Shown: positions 7,739 through 16,603, numbered from the stretch's first letter. The stretch is 64,000 nt of DNA from Halomonas sp. McH1-25 (GCF_022348165.1 NZ_JAKRFI010000005.1:186001-250000), one strand, 5' to 3'. Made by a program: numbers and translations. Notes: generated from the letters alone by a model not told the origin.

Positions 7739-9679
7739 ATGCTGCAGAATAACGCGCTGCTTTCGCAGCTCAAGCAACAGATCCGTGAGAACACGCCCCG
7801 CGTCGAGGGTGTGATCAAGGCGACCGACCGCGGTTTCGGTTTCTTGGAAACCGACAATGGCGAGTCCTACTTCGTGCCGCCCCCCGCCATGAAGCAGGTA
7901 CTTCATGGCGATCGCGTCGAGGCCGTCCTCAAGGAGGAAGGCGACAAAAAGTCCGTCGAGCCCGAGACCCTGCTCGAAGCGGGCCTGGACCGCTTCATCG
8001 CCCGCGTTCAGAAGCGTGAAGGCCGTCTGGCCGTGATTCCCGATCATCCCTCGATCAAGAATGCGCTCAAGGCGCGGGTCAAGAACAACCTCGACGAGCA
8101 AAGCTTCGGCGATGGCGACTGGGTGGTCGCACGCTTGGTGCGTCACCCGCTCAAGCCCAACGATCGCGCTTTCTTCACGCAGATCGATGAGCTGATCGCC
8201 AAGTCCGACAATCCGGCAGTGCCATGGCGGGTCACCCTGGCGCGTCATGCGCTGGAGCAGGCCTCACCGCAGGCCGGCGACGACTGGCCGCTGCTCGAGG
8301 AAGGGCTGACACGCGAGGACCTCAGCGCAATGCCCTTCTTCACCATCGACAGCGAAAAGACCCGCGACATGGACGATGCCCTGCACGTCGAAACGCGCGA
8401 GGACGGTGGTTGGCGCCTGACCGTGGCGATTGCCGATCCGACCGCCTATGTCGCAGAGGGGCATGCCGCCGACCTGGAAGCGCAGACTCGGGCTTTTACC
8501 GTCTACCTGCCGGGGCAGAACGTCACCATGCTGCCCGAAGTGCTGGCCGATGACCTGTGTTCGCTGAAAGAAGGCGAGGACCGTCCGGCGCTGGCCTGCA
8601 CATTGGATGTGAATGCCGACGGCAGTCTGGGCGATTACCGTTTCTTCGCTGCCAACGTACGCTCGCATGCCCGCCTGGTCTACGACAACGTTTCCGATTG
8701 GCTCGACGGCCTGGGTGAATGGACACCTGCAGCCGGTATCGACGAGCAGCTCAAGGCCTTGGCCAAACTGACCGAGGCGCGCAGCACCTGGCGCAGCGAA
8801 CATGCCTTGGTGTTCAAGGATCGTCCGGATTACGTATTCGATCTCGATGACGCCGGCAATGTTCTCGAAGTACGTATCGAGGATCGGCGTATCGCCAATC
8901 GCATGATCGAAGAATCGATGATTGCGGCCAACGCCTGTTGCGCCGATCTGCTCGCCGCCCAGGTCGGCCATGGCATCTTCAATGTGCATAACGCCTTCGA
9001 GCCCGAGAAGGCCGATGCCGCTCTGGAATTCCTGACGGCCCAGCAGATCGAGGTCGAACGCGAGGCGCTGTTGGAACTGCCCCGCTATCGCGAGCTCAAG
9101 CGCGCGCTGGAAAGCCGCGACGATGCCTGGCTGGATGCGCGTCTGCGCAAGTTCCAGGGCTTCACCAGCATGTCGGCCCAACCCGGTCCGCATTTCGGCC
9201 TGGGACTACCCGCCTACGCCACCTGGACTTCACCGATCCGCAAGTACGGCGACATGGTCAACCATCGCCTGATCAAACGCGTCCTCAAGGGTGAGCAGGC
9301 CCCGGCCGAGGCCAGCGCAGCGCTGACCGAACAATTGACGGAGCGTCGCAAGCTCAACCGTATGGCCGAGCGCGATGTCAAGGACTGGTTGTACGTGCGC
9401 TACCTGACCCCTGCCGCCGAGGCGCAACAGACCTTCGAGGCAGAGATCGTCAGCATCAACCGTGGCGGTATGCGCGTGCGCCTCACCGCCAATGGTGCCA
9501 CCGCCTTCGTTCCCGCCCCGCTGATCCACAGCGATCGCGACAAGGTGGCAATCGACGACAAGGAAGGCCGCGTGCAGGTCGAAGGCGTCGAGCGTTTCAA
9601 GCTTGGCGACGTTACCCAGGTCGTGCTGACCGAGGCGCGCGAGGATACGCGCTCACTAGTGGCCCGTCCGGCTGCCTAA
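7739..9679 (+). CDS. rnb: Exoribonuclease II (RNase II)
   Basis: A 646-residue 3'-to-5' hydrolytic exoribonuclease, matching E. coli RNase II (644 residues) along its whole length. Domains in order are cold-shock domains CSD1/CSD2 (residues about 10-170), the RNB catalytic domain (about 190-530) and a C-terminal S1 domain (about 560-640, FEAEIVSINRGGMRVRL). The four catalytic aspartates fall in TIDSEKTRDMDDAL as D204, D210, D212 and D213, equivalent to E. coli D201, D207, D209 and D210. GLPAYATWTSPIRKYGDM is the conserved late RNB motif. The start follows the family's N-terminus; the frame is open 72 bases further upstream. The enzyme degrades single-stranded mRNA in the cytoplasm. A 13-bp perfect hairpin follows the gene. 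Confidence 0.96.
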   Translation: MLQNNALLSQLKQQIRENTPRVEGVIKATDRGFGFLETDNGESYFVPPPAMKQVLHGDRVEAVLKEEGDKKSVEPETLLEAGLDRFIARVQKREGRLAVIPDHPSIKNALKARVKNNLDEQSFGDGDWVVARLVRHPLKPNDRAFFTQIDELIAKSDNPAVPWRVTLARHALEQASPQAGDDWPLLEEGLTREDLSAMPFFTIDSEKTRDMDDALHVETREDGGWRLTVAIADPTAYVAEGHAADLEAQTRAFTVYLPGQNVTMLPEVLADDLCSLKEGEDRPALACTLDVNADGSLGDYRFFAANVRSHARLVYDNVSDWLDGLGEWTPAAGIDEQLKALAKLTEARSTWRSEHALVFKDRPDYVFDLDDAGNVLEVRIEDRRIANRMIEESMIAANACCADLLAAQVGHGIFNVHNAFEPEKADAALEFLTAQQIEVEREALLELPRYRELKRALESRDDAWLDARLRKFQGFTSMSAQPGPHFGLGLPAYATWTSPIRKYGDMVNHRLIKRVLKGEQAPAEASAALTEQLTERRKLNRMAERDVKDWLYVRYLTPAAEAQQTFEAEIVSINRGGMRVRLTANGATAFVPAPLIHSDRDKVAIDDKEGRVQVEGVERFKLGDVTQVVLTEAREDTRSLVARPAA

Positions 9680-9688
9680 CGCCCCCCC

Positions 9689-9720
9689 TGACATGGCGGC
9701 CCGCTGTGGCCGCCATGTCA
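9689..9720 (+). terminator. Stem-loop after rnb
   Basis: A perfect 13-bp inverted repeat (TGACATGGCGGCC and its complement) with a 6-base loop, 9 bases after the rnb stop. No T-run follows, so it may protect the 3' end or terminate only weakly. Confidence 0.5.
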
Positions 9721-9906
9721 TGGCCTGTCCCCGCTGCCCTCCACTTCCTGGCTCGACCCACCTGTCACTCGTCAAAAAACGTCAGGTTTTCCCTCATCGG
9801 ACAATGAGCCATCTCGCTGCCAACGGCGCTTTGTGGCATGTTACGCCCTTGCGGGCGACAACCAGAACACCAACCCACGCCCGTTCTTGTCGCAGGGGAA
9901 ACATCC

Positions 9907-11994
9907 ATGGCAATTCGCTGGGGATTGCGTGGCAAGTCGGCATTGGCCTTGCTACTGGCCAGTCTCATCGCCCTGGTTCCCGCCGCCCTTATCGGCTGGC
10001 AGGCCATCGACGACGTTCGTCGGCACTTTGCCAATGCCTACGCCGAAAACTATACGCTACTGCACATGCAGCGCATCCTGGCGCCGGTAACGCGCGAGCT
10101 GGCCCTGTCGCAACGCTTCGCGAACTCGTTGCCCACCCGTCGTTGGCTGGCCAATGAAGCCGATACCCGGCATCAGGCGGACTTCCTCGAGGAAGCCGAA
10201 GGCTATCGCCAGGATTTCAGCGATCATGCCTACTTCGTCGTCGCCAATGACAGCGGCAATTACTACTTCAACGAGGCCGGCCTCACAGGCGCGCTGCGGC
10301 CCAGCTATCGCCTGAGTGCCGATGACCCCGACGATCGCTGGTACTTCCATTCCATCGAGAGCGGCGAGCCTTACAACATCAATGTCAACGTGGACACCAA
10401 GCTCGGCGTTACCAAGGTCTGGTTCAACGTGGTGGTACGCGATACCGGCCGTGTTCTGGGCATGGCCGGCAGCGGTCTCGATCTGAGCGGGTTCCTGGAT
10501 GATTTCATCCGCGGCGATGCCCAGGGCATCACGCCAATGATCGCCGATCGCCGCGGTGCGCTACAGGCGTATCCCGATACCCAGCGAATCGCTTTCAGCT
10601 CGGGTGCCGGTGCCGCCTTGGTCGACCGCGAGCAGCGCGTCCAGTCCCTGCTCGACACCGATGCCCAGCGCGAGGCCTTGTCTGAAGTCATGCAGCAGGC
10701 CGAGCAAATGCCGGGCACGATCCAGACGCTGCAGGTCACCCTGGATGGTCGCCCAAAGCTGCTATCGGTCGGCTACATGCCCACACTGGACTGGCTAATG
10801 ATCACTGCGCTGGACATCCAGGCGGCACAAGTTATCGATCCTAGCTGGCTATGGGGCGCAATGCTCGGCCTCGTCCTGCTCCTGACCTGTCTGCTGCTGG
10901 CGTTCATCGTCGCCACGAACCGCCTGATCATCACGCCTCTTCGCCATCTACAGCAGTCAACCCAGGCGATTGCCGGCGGCGACTATAGCCCACGGCTGCC
11001 TGTGCATCGTCACGACGAAATTGGCGAGCTGTCACGGGCATTTTCGTGCATGGCCGGCCAGGTCGCACAGCATACTCAGCAACTTGAGGCCAAGGTGCAT
11101 CAACGGACCCGCGAACTCGAGCAGGCCAACGTTCGAATGGCGTGGGCCCAGCGCCAGATCGAGGATTCTCTCGAATATGCCAGCATCATCCAGCGCGCCA
11201 TTCTTCCGGTACGCCAGATCGCCAACTCACTGGAACATCATTACGGCGTGTTGTGGCGTCCTCGCGATCGTGTCGGCGGTGACTTTTATGTCTTTCGCGC
11301 CACGCCGCGGGGCTACCTGCTGGGCGTCGTGGATTGTGCCGGGCATGGCGTGCCCGGTGCGCTGATGACCATGCTGGCGCGCGCCGCCATCGACCATGCC
11401 ATCCTCGAAGTTGGGGAAGACGATCCCGCGGGCATTCTCAACGCCACCGACCGTTTGAGTCGGGAGTTGCTTCAGGAAGACGCATTGCCGTCGACGATCG
11501 CCACCAACATGGATATCGGATTGGTCTGGGTCGATCGGCTGGAGTCCACCCTGACCTTTGCGGGAGCCAAGATGTCGCTATACGCCAGCGATGGAAGGCA
11601 ACTGGAAATCCAGCGCGGCGCCAAGCGTGCCATAGCGCAAAAACGTCGCACGACCTACTCCAACATCACGCAACCGTTGTATGCCGGATGGACCTACACC
11701 CTGTGTACCGATGGCTTCCTCGACCAGGCCGGCGGCGAGCATGGCTTCGGTTTCGGCACCCAGCGTTTCGAGGCCATGCTGATCGCCCATGCCCAGCTCT
11801 CTCCCGCACGGCAGGTCGCCATGTTCGAAGCCGAGCTAGACGCTTATCAGGGCGAGCTACCTCAGCGCGACGATATTACGGTACTGAGCTTTCGTTTCCA
11901 TGCCGCTCACGAACAGGACGGCGCACGACATCGCTCGACGTCGGCTGAGAAAGTCTCGCCAAGGAGCGAGTCACTACACGAGGAAATGCCATGA
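9907..11994 (+). CDS. siaA: SiaA-like membrane receptor with SpoIIE/PP2C phosphatase domain
   Basis: A 695-residue sensor phosphatase. Order of parts: TM1 (residues about 10-32), a periplasmic dCache-like sensing domain (about 35-305, with DRWYFHSIESGEPYNINVN), TM2 (about 312-335), HAMP (about 338-390, containing PVHRHDEIGELSRAF), a coiled linker, and a PP2C-like SpoIIE domain with metal-binding motifs GGDFYVF (D459) and DCAGHGVPGAL (D476). In Pseudomonas aeruginosa SiaA dephosphorylates SiaC, which then activates the diguanylate cyclase SiaD. The three partner genes follow here in the same order, the first overlapping by 4 bases. The start at 9907 has AGGGGA upstream. The ligand sensed is unknown. 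Confidence 0.9.
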   Translation: MAIRWGLRGKSALALLLASLIALVPAALIGWQAIDDVRRHFANAYAENYTLLHMQRILAPVTRELALSQRFANSLPTRRWLANEADTRHQADFLEEAEGYRQDFSDHAYFVVANDSGNYYFNEAGLTGALRPSYRLSADDPDDRWYFHSIESGEPYNINVNVDTKLGVTKVWFNVVVRDTGRVLGMAGSGLDLSGFLDDFIRGDAQGITPMIADRRGALQAYPDTQRIAFSSGAGAALVDREQRVQSLLDTDAQREALSEVMQQAEQMPGTIQTLQVTLDGRPKLLSVGYMPTLDWLMITALDIQAAQVIDPSWLWGAMLGLVLLLTCLLLAFIVATNRLIITPLRHLQQSTQAIAGGDYSPRLPVHRHDEIGELSRAFSCMAGQVAQHTQQLEAKVHQRTRELEQANVRMAWAQRQIEDSLEYASIIQRAILPVRQIANSLEHHYGVLWRPRDRVGGDFYVFRATPRGYLLGVVDCAGHGVPGALMTMLARAAIDHAILEVGEDDPAGILNATDRLSRELLQEDALPSTIATNMDIGLVWVDRLESTLTFAGAKMSLYASDGRQLEIQRGAKRAIAQKRRTTYSNITQPLYAGWTYTLCTDGFLDQAGGEHGFGFGTQRFEAMLIAHAQLSPARQVAMFEAELDAYQGELPQRDDITVLSFRFHAAHEQDGARHRSTSAEKVSPRSESLHEEMP

Positions 11995-12524
11995 ACTTGC
12001 TAGCCATGCGCGAGGGCTACCAGCAGCAGCGCATCATGCTGTGCTTCAATGGCCCGATATCGCGCAGTCTGATCGAAGAGATCGGTAACGCACTGCGCAA
12101 CTACCTGTCGAGCCAGGATGCCACGCCGTCGTCGGCCATGGACGTCTTCGCCATTTACATCGAGATGACACAGAACATTCGCCACTATGCGCGCCAGCAG
12201 GGCTATGGCGATGAAGACGCCATAGCCACCGTAGCGGTGGCCAAGAACGAACAAGGCCAGTACCTGGTATCGGCCGGCAACCTCGTCGAATTTCAGGACG
12301 GCAGACACCTGGTCGAGAGCATCCACGACCTGGCAGGACTCGACAAGGCGGAACTCAAGCAGGCTTACAAGCGTCAGTTACGTGAACCCCGCGAAGCGGC
12401 AGCGAGTAGCGGCGCCGGCCTGGGCATTCTCGACATGGCGCGCAAATCCAGCCAACCATTGCAGGCGTCCCTCGAGCAGTTGCCCGATGGGCGCGGTTTC
12501 TTTAGCCTCACAGCCACCGTTTGA
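11991..12524 (+). CDS. siaB: SiaB-like protein kinase (DUF6272 type)
   Basis: A 177-residue cytoplasmic protein resembling SiaB, the kinase that phosphorylates SiaC on a threonine. It shows a GHKL-like ATP pocket: an N-box EMTQNIRHYA (E58, N62) and a G-box GAGLGILDMA (residues 141-150). The first half contains an LCFNGPISRSLIEEI segment typical of the group. The start ATG overlaps the siaA stop by 4 bases, so the antagonistic phosphatase and kinase are translationally coupled. Its stop is followed within 17 bases by siaC. Function is inferred from family and from the intact four-gene order. Confidence 0.87.
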   Translation: MNLLAMREGYQQQRIMLCFNGPISRSLIEEIGNALRNYLSSQDATPSSAMDVFAIYIEMTQNIRHYARQQGYGDEDAIATVAVAKNEQGQYLVSAGNLVEFQDGRHLVESIHDLAGLDKAELKQAYKRQLREPREAAASSGAGLGILDMARKSSQPLQASLEQLPDGRGFFSLTATV

Positions 12525-12540
12525 CATGGCCACACCGACA

Positions 12541-12924
12541 ATGACCAACGACCTCGATATTACCGGCAGCCAATCCACCCCGGCCGTACAGGGAGAGTGG
12601 CAAGCCGGCCGCTTGGCCATGCAGGGGGACTCTTATCCGGAAAACTCCTACGAACTTTTCGGCCAGGTCATCGACTGGGTGGAACGCTACCTGTCTCAAG
12701 GCAATCGCCCGTTGCGCCTCGACCTTGGGCTCGTCTATCTCAATACCAGCTCGGTCAAGGTAATGATGGATATCTTCGACATGCTCGAAGAGGCACACCA
12801 AGCCGGACAGGACGTTCAGGTACGCTGGTATTATGACCCGCGCAACGAGCGTATTGCCGAACTCGCCGAAGAGTTTCGTGAAGACTGCAGCTTTCCGTTC
12901 ACCATTGCACCGCAACAGGCCTGA
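12541..12924 (+). CDS. siaC: SiaC-like phospho-switch protein (DUF1987)
   Basis: A 127-residue protein with the highly conserved SiaC core, including SYPENSYELFGQVIDWVER and LVYLNTSSVK. The phosphorylated threonine of Pseudomonas SiaC (T68) corresponds to T69 in LNTSS. In the unphosphorylated state this protein binds and activates the diguanylate cyclase SiaD; SiaB phosphorylates it and SiaA reverses that. The ATG at 12541 gives the family length and T69 spacing; an in-frame ATG at 12526 is possible (132 residues), and neither has a clear ribosome site, which suggests coupling to siaB translation. The C-terminal stretch EEFREDCSFPF is also family-typical. Confidence 0.9.
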   Translation: MTNDLDITGSQSTPAVQGEWQAGRLAMQGDSYPENSYELFGQVIDWVERYLSQGNRPLRLDLGLVYLNTSSVKVMMDIFDMLEEAHQAGQDVQVRWYYDPRNERIAELAEEFREDCSFPFTIAPQQA

Positions 12925-12926
12925 CC

Positions 12927-13715
12927 GTGACCCAGGAAGAAACGCGGCGGCTGGCCGATATCAAGACGCTGGTGGACGCCCCGGACTACCGGGGTCACCC
13001 TCTTCAGCAGGCGCTCAAGGAACTCTACCGCCTACATATGGCGCAGACCAAGCGACTCGACCGGCTGCTCAGCATCGCCGATAGTTACCAGCAGTTCACC
13101 CGCGAGGACCTGCAGGCCATCAAGGCACAGTACGATCGACAAGTGCAGCGTGAACGCAAGCTGTCGCGCATCTCCGATCGCTACCAGCAACTGATGCGCG
13201 AACGCAACCAGGCCCTCAAGACCGCCTCTTCCCAGGATCCACTGACCGGTCTGGCCAACCGCCGTTCTTTGGACGACCACCTGAAGCAGGCCGCTCAACG
13301 ATCGCAATCCCATGGCCGGCCCTTCTGCGTGGCGATGGTCGATGTCGATCACTTCAAGCACATAAATGACCGCTACGGTCACGAGACCGGCGACCAGGCG
13401 CTGGTCGAATTGGCCGGCGTACTCAAGAGGCAGCTGCGCGCCAGCGATCAATGCGGCCGCTGGGGCGGTGAGGAATTTCTGCTGTTGCTGAACGATACTA
13501 CGCTCGACCAGGCGCGCCAGACCGTCGAGCGTATCTGCACTCGCCTGCGCGCCCTGCCACTGCAGGTCGGCGGCGTCAGTCTGGCGGTCACGGCCAGTGT
13601 CGGCGTCGCCGAACACCGTGCCGATGAGTCGCCCCAGAGTACCATCAACCGAGCCGATGCTGCCTTGCTGACGGCCAAGCGGGAGGGTCGCGACCAATAT
13701 CGTCTGGCGCCCTGA
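12927..13715 (+). CDS. siaD: SiaD-like diguanylate cyclase (GGDEF)
   Basis: A 262-residue cytoplasmic enzyme making c-di-GMP from two GTP. The first 95 residues form a helical/coiled stalk, the part that SiaC contacts in Pseudomonas. The GGDEF domain then begins with DPLTGLANRRSLDD; the metal-binding motif VDVDHFKHIND and the active-site GGEEF (residues 180-184) are intact. The inhibitory I-site RASD (171-174) sits the canonical five residues before GGEEF, so feedback control by product is expected. Translation starts at GTG 12927, two bases after the siaC stop. A gene remnant on the opposite strand ends directly against its stop codon. Confidence 0.93.
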   Translation: MTQEETRRLADIKTLVDAPDYRGHPLQQALKELYRLHMAQTKRLDRLLSIADSYQQFTREDLQAIKAQYDRQVQRERKLSRISDRYQQLMRERNQALKTASSQDPLTGLANRRSLDDHLKQAAQRSQSHGRPFCVAMVDVDHFKHINDRYGHETGDQALVELAGVLKRQLRASDQCGRWGGEEFLLLLNDTTLDQARQTVERICTRLRALPLQVGGVSLAVTASVGVAEHRADESPQSTINRADAALLTAKREGRDQYRLAP

Positions 13716-13871
13716 TTACGCGGGGTTCAGCCTGCCTAATAGCGCCATGGCCTCGTCCAGATCGCGGGTTTCGAGATCGCCCACGGCCGCCTCCAGCGCC
13801 AACTTGTCGGTCAGCCATTGGCCGATCACCCCGACAAACTCGATGCGCAGGTCATAAAGGTCCGCGCGGGA
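13716..13871 (-). pseudogene. C-terminal remnant of an unrecognised gene
   Basis: Fifty-one codons on the minus strand are open and clearly coding-like in composition (DLYDLRIEFVGVIGQW, then LALEAAVGDLETRDLDEAMA), ending in TAA against the siaD stop. The frame is closed upstream by a stop at 13874-13872, and no start codon or ribosome site is visible, so it reads as the 3' end of a gene whose 5' part was lost when the AT-rich DNA to its right arrived. The family is not recognised. Confidence 0.45.
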
Positions 13872-14335
13872 TTACCCAATGCCCAACTCTTAGCGTAATT
13901 CTACTCATGGGCTATCGGAACGGTGCACAGCATAACAGTGATAAAAACATTTTTGTGATCACAAAAAACATACTTTCGTAACACAGCTTTCTCTTCTGAA
14001 GTAATCCTTAAACTTCCCTCCTCGAATGAAACTAAATTTATTATAAAAATCAGAAACTTAATAACAAGGCCAAGTGTCTCCGATTGGCATCACCTCAATA
14101 AACAAAATTACTTTGCAACCGTGATACCGAGCAAACGCTCGGTTGCCCTGCGTTTCGCCTGCTCGGTAGGATCCGCCCGCTTGTCCAGCGATAACCAGGC
14201 AGCTATCCCGGAAATGGAGTTGTGGTACGCAGTGTCTCGACCGGGACTGCCCTTTCTAATAACTAACCGCGGCAGGCACCGCTTCGTCGGCAACGGATCT
14301 GCCAGAAGCATTCAGATGCTTACTGGAGACATTGC
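13872..14335. other. AT-rich regulatory stretch before the RTX protein gene
   Basis: Base composition drops sharply to AT-rich from about 13890 to 14110, then rises again. The stretch includes a perfect palindrome at 13950-13967 and a CCGAGC/GCTCGG hairpin at 14127-14142. A 67-codon minus-strand frame (14108-14311) ends in coding-like residues (DPTEQAKRRATERLLGI), but I cannot match it to a family; it may be another gene remnant. Confidence 0.4.
13950..13967. promoter_or_regulatory. Perfect 18-bp palindrome (candidate operator)
   Basis: TTTTTGTGATCACAAAAA is fully self-complementary and centred on GTGATCAC. The GTGA/TCAC half-sites recall CRP/FNR-family operators but are closer together than in the 22-bp CRP site. 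It lies about 370 bases before the RTX protein gene and 235 bases after siaD. Confidence 0.45.
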
Positions 14336-16192
14336 ATGAGCAGCACCCTAAGAATCGACAAGGGCATCAGTGCCCAACAGCTTGAAAAAATGATCGATGA
14401 TGCCCCCAAAGGCACCATTTTCGAATTTAGCGAAGGCAACTACGAATTCGATGACACACTTACCATTACACGCTCTGACGTTACGCTAAAGGGCGAGGGC
14501 AGTGGCAAGACCACTCTGATCTTCACAGACCGAGCGCTCGACAGCGGCGATGACTATGCCATCCAGTTGAACGGCAGCGACAGCGACAGGGTAGGAACGC
14601 TGGCCAATGACGTCGATGAAGGCGAGCATCGGATCACGCTGGATTCCGCCCACGGCCTCGAACCCGGCGACACGCTACGTCTTTGGCAGGACAACGACTC
14701 GGCATTCTTCGATGAGATCGGCGACACGGCCTGGCGCAAGGATAACTCGCCCCTGCGTACTAGCATGGCCCGCGTAGAGTCCACCGACGGGAATACGGTC
14801 ACGCTCGATCGTGGGGTGCATTTCGATTTCGAAGATGGCAAGACCCGGGTCGAACGCCTCGATGTCGTTAATGACGTTGTCCTTCAGGGATTCGGCATCG
14901 AGTTCGAGTTGGGAACTCCCGACAATGGCACGTTCGGGAATACACAAACGGATCTCAAGGACTTCATGGCTGTCTATCTGAACGGTACGGTGGACAGTAA
15001 GCTGGAGGATATCCAAGTCATCAATGGTCCGTCCATCGCCTACCACTTTGCCCAGACGCTGGACAATCACGTCAACGATATTCAAGCTCACGGCGCCTTC
15101 AACAAGGGCAGTGGCGGCAACGGCTACGCTTACGAACTGCGTGAGAGCTACGACGGCGACTATACCAATCTGGCCGACAGCGGCATGCGCCACAGCCTCC
15201 TGTTCGCTTCGTGGCGGTCCTCGGTAGGCAACGACATCCATGTACGCTCCACGGACCGCGACATCAATTTTCACGGCGGCCGCGATCATGACAACAGAGT
15301 GCAGGTAGACCAGTCGATACGTGGCGCGGATGACCTCTCTACCTCGCTATGGATCAACGACGGCAATGCCAGCTATGGCGCCATTACAGAGGCCGATGCC
15401 AATCAGGTGACCTTCGAATATCTCGTCGGATCGCGCCGCGACGATGTCGTGCAGGGCTCTGACGACGGCGCCTATCTCAATGGAGGGTTGGGAAATGATA
15501 CTCTGCGGGGCGGCCAGGGAGACGACATCCTGCAAGGAGGACCGGCGAACGATTGGGGAAAGAACATTCTCGATGGTGGCGAGGGCGACGATACCGCTTA
15601 CTACCTGCAGGACTACGATGAAAGCGATATCCACATCAGTGGTGATACCGTTCGGGTGAACGAAGACACTTTGCATGATATAGAGCAGGTCGCCTTCGGC
15701 GACGGTACTGTGCTGGATGTCGAGTCCGGCCGAACTTCCCAGGAAGACACTTTCGCCCCCCCCAATATCGAGGAGATTCTCGATACGTCTTTCGCTCCGC
15801 GCCCAGAGAGTGAACAGGTAGATGATAACGAAGTGACCGTCAGCGGCCGGATCAAGAGCGAATGGGACGATGGTTATGTCGCGGAAATTTTCATCGCGAA
15901 CAACTCGGACGAAAAGATCGCCGATCCGGAGGTGCAGTTCGACTTGCCCGACGATCTCGATATCGTCTGGAATGGTGTCGCCAGTGAAGACGACGATAGC
16001 TATCGTATCAACGATGATTCATCCAGCGTGCTCGACCCAGGAGAAGTGTGGCGCTTCGCCTACAGGGCCTACGGAGATGACCTGGCCTTGCCCAGTGAAA
16101 TGAGCGTCCAAGGCAACGAGACGCAGGCTATGCAAGTTCCACTGCTAGGTATCGATGCATCGCAAGCCGCAGAATACGTTAGCTGGCAATAA
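14336..16192 (+). CDS. Secreted beta-helix/RTX protein with CBM2-like domain
   Basis: A 618-residue, very acidic protein without an N-terminal signal peptide. The N-terminal 300 residues look like a right-handed beta-helix of the pectate-lyase/mannuronan-epimerase kind (GTIFEFSEGNYEFDD, then TLKGEGSGKTTLIF). Residues about 380-425 carry RTX calcium nonapeptides (GGLGNDTLRGGQGDDILQGG, then GGEGDDT), which usually mark type I secretion. Residues about 498-600 resemble a CBM2-type carbohydrate-binding domain (WDDGYVAEIFIANNSDEKI, LDIVWNG, LDPGEVWRFAYRAYGDD). The arrangement recalls secreted alginate C5-epimerases or lyases, but no catalytic residues can be assigned, so an adhesive or matrix-binding role is equally possible. 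GGAG precedes the start. It lies between siaABCD and the polysaccharide locus; no type I secretion genes are in the window. Confidence 0.75.
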   Translation: MSSTLRIDKGISAQQLEKMIDDAPKGTIFEFSEGNYEFDDTLTITRSDVTLKGEGSGKTTLIFTDRALDSGDDYAIQLNGSDSDRVGTLANDVDEGEHRITLDSAHGLEPGDTLRLWQDNDSAFFDEIGDTAWRKDNSPLRTSMARVESTDGNTVTLDRGVHFDFEDGKTRVERLDVVNDVVLQGFGIEFELGTPDNGTFGNTQTDLKDFMAVYLNGTVDSKLEDIQVINGPSIAYHFAQTLDNHVNDIQAHGAFNKGSGGNGYAYELRESYDGDYTNLADSGMRHSLLFASWRSSVGNDIHVRSTDRDINFHGGRDHDNRVQVDQSIRGADDLSTSLWINDGNASYGAITEADANQVTFEYLVGSRRDDVVQGSDDGAYLNGGLGNDTLRGGQGDDILQGGPANDWGKNILDGGEGDDTAYYLQDYDESDIHISGDTVRVNEDTLHDIEQVAFGDGTVLDVESGRTSQEDTFAPPNIEEILDTSFAPRPESEQVDDNEVTVSGRIKSEWDDGYVAEIFIANNSDEKIADPEVQFDLPDDLDIVWNGVASEDDDSYRINDDSSSVLDPGEVWRFAYRAYGDDLALPSEMSVQGNETQAMQVPLLGIDASQAAEYVSWQ

Positions 16193-16203
16193 ATTTGCTG
16201 CAT

Positions 16204-16244
16204 AAAAAAGCCAACCTTACCGGGTTACTCCGGTAAGGTTGGCT
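16204..16244. terminator. Bidirectional-type terminator hairpin
   Basis: A perfect 14-bp stem (AGCCAACCTTACCG at 16209-16222 and its complement at 16231-16244, 8-base loop) sits 17 bases after the RTX gene stop. The A-run 16204-16209 becomes a T-tract on the minus strand, so it is a textbook terminator for leftward transcripts and probably also ends the RTX gene. Confidence 0.7.
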
Positions 16245-16438
16245 GCCCACGTCTGGACGCCCCGTTCAAGTTCGTCCAGTGCATCCTGGTTAGGCTTAAA
16301 AATGAAAATTCTGCAACCGAAGTTGGATATTCGCTAGAATTGCGGCTCAGTCCAGAAAGCCGCAAAAACGTACGAAGTGCTAACGCTTTTTGACATGCAG
16401 CCGAAGGAGGCAAGCAGCACTGCATAGGGAGAAGAGGG

Positions 16439-16603
16439 ATGAACTATTGGTTGTTGGGGGTCGTATGCTATCTGATCGCTGTCTTATGCGTGTTCGCCTT
16501 CGTCCGCGGAGCCAGTGAGCGGCGAAACAGCGAAGCCAGCATCAAGGCAGCCTCAAAGAGCATGGGCAAGAGGCGATGCCGGCTCAAAAAGAGCAGAGCA
16601 TAA
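16439..16603 (+). CDS. 54-residue membrane peptide, unknown function
   Basis: A short gene supported by a strong ribosome site (AGGGAG about 8 bases and GAGG close to the ATG). The product has one hydrophobic helix (YWLLGVVCYLIAVLCVFAF, residues 3-21), then a strongly basic tail ending MGKRRCRLKKSRA; by the positive-inside rule the tail is cytoplasmic. The leader contains a perfect 8-bp hairpin (16340-16347 with 16358-16365). A stem-loop follows the stop at once. No family is recognised. It is flanked by the RTX gene and the end of the polysaccharide operon, but sharing a function with either is only a guess. Confidence 0.6.
   Translation: MNYWLLGVVCYLIAVLCVFAFVRGASERRNSEASIKAASKSMGKRRCRLKKSRA

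Noticed and set aside
9860-9885. Sigma54-like promoter (TGGCA...TTGC) before siaA
   Set aside because: The spacing between the GG and GC elements is several bases too long for a -24/-12 promoter.
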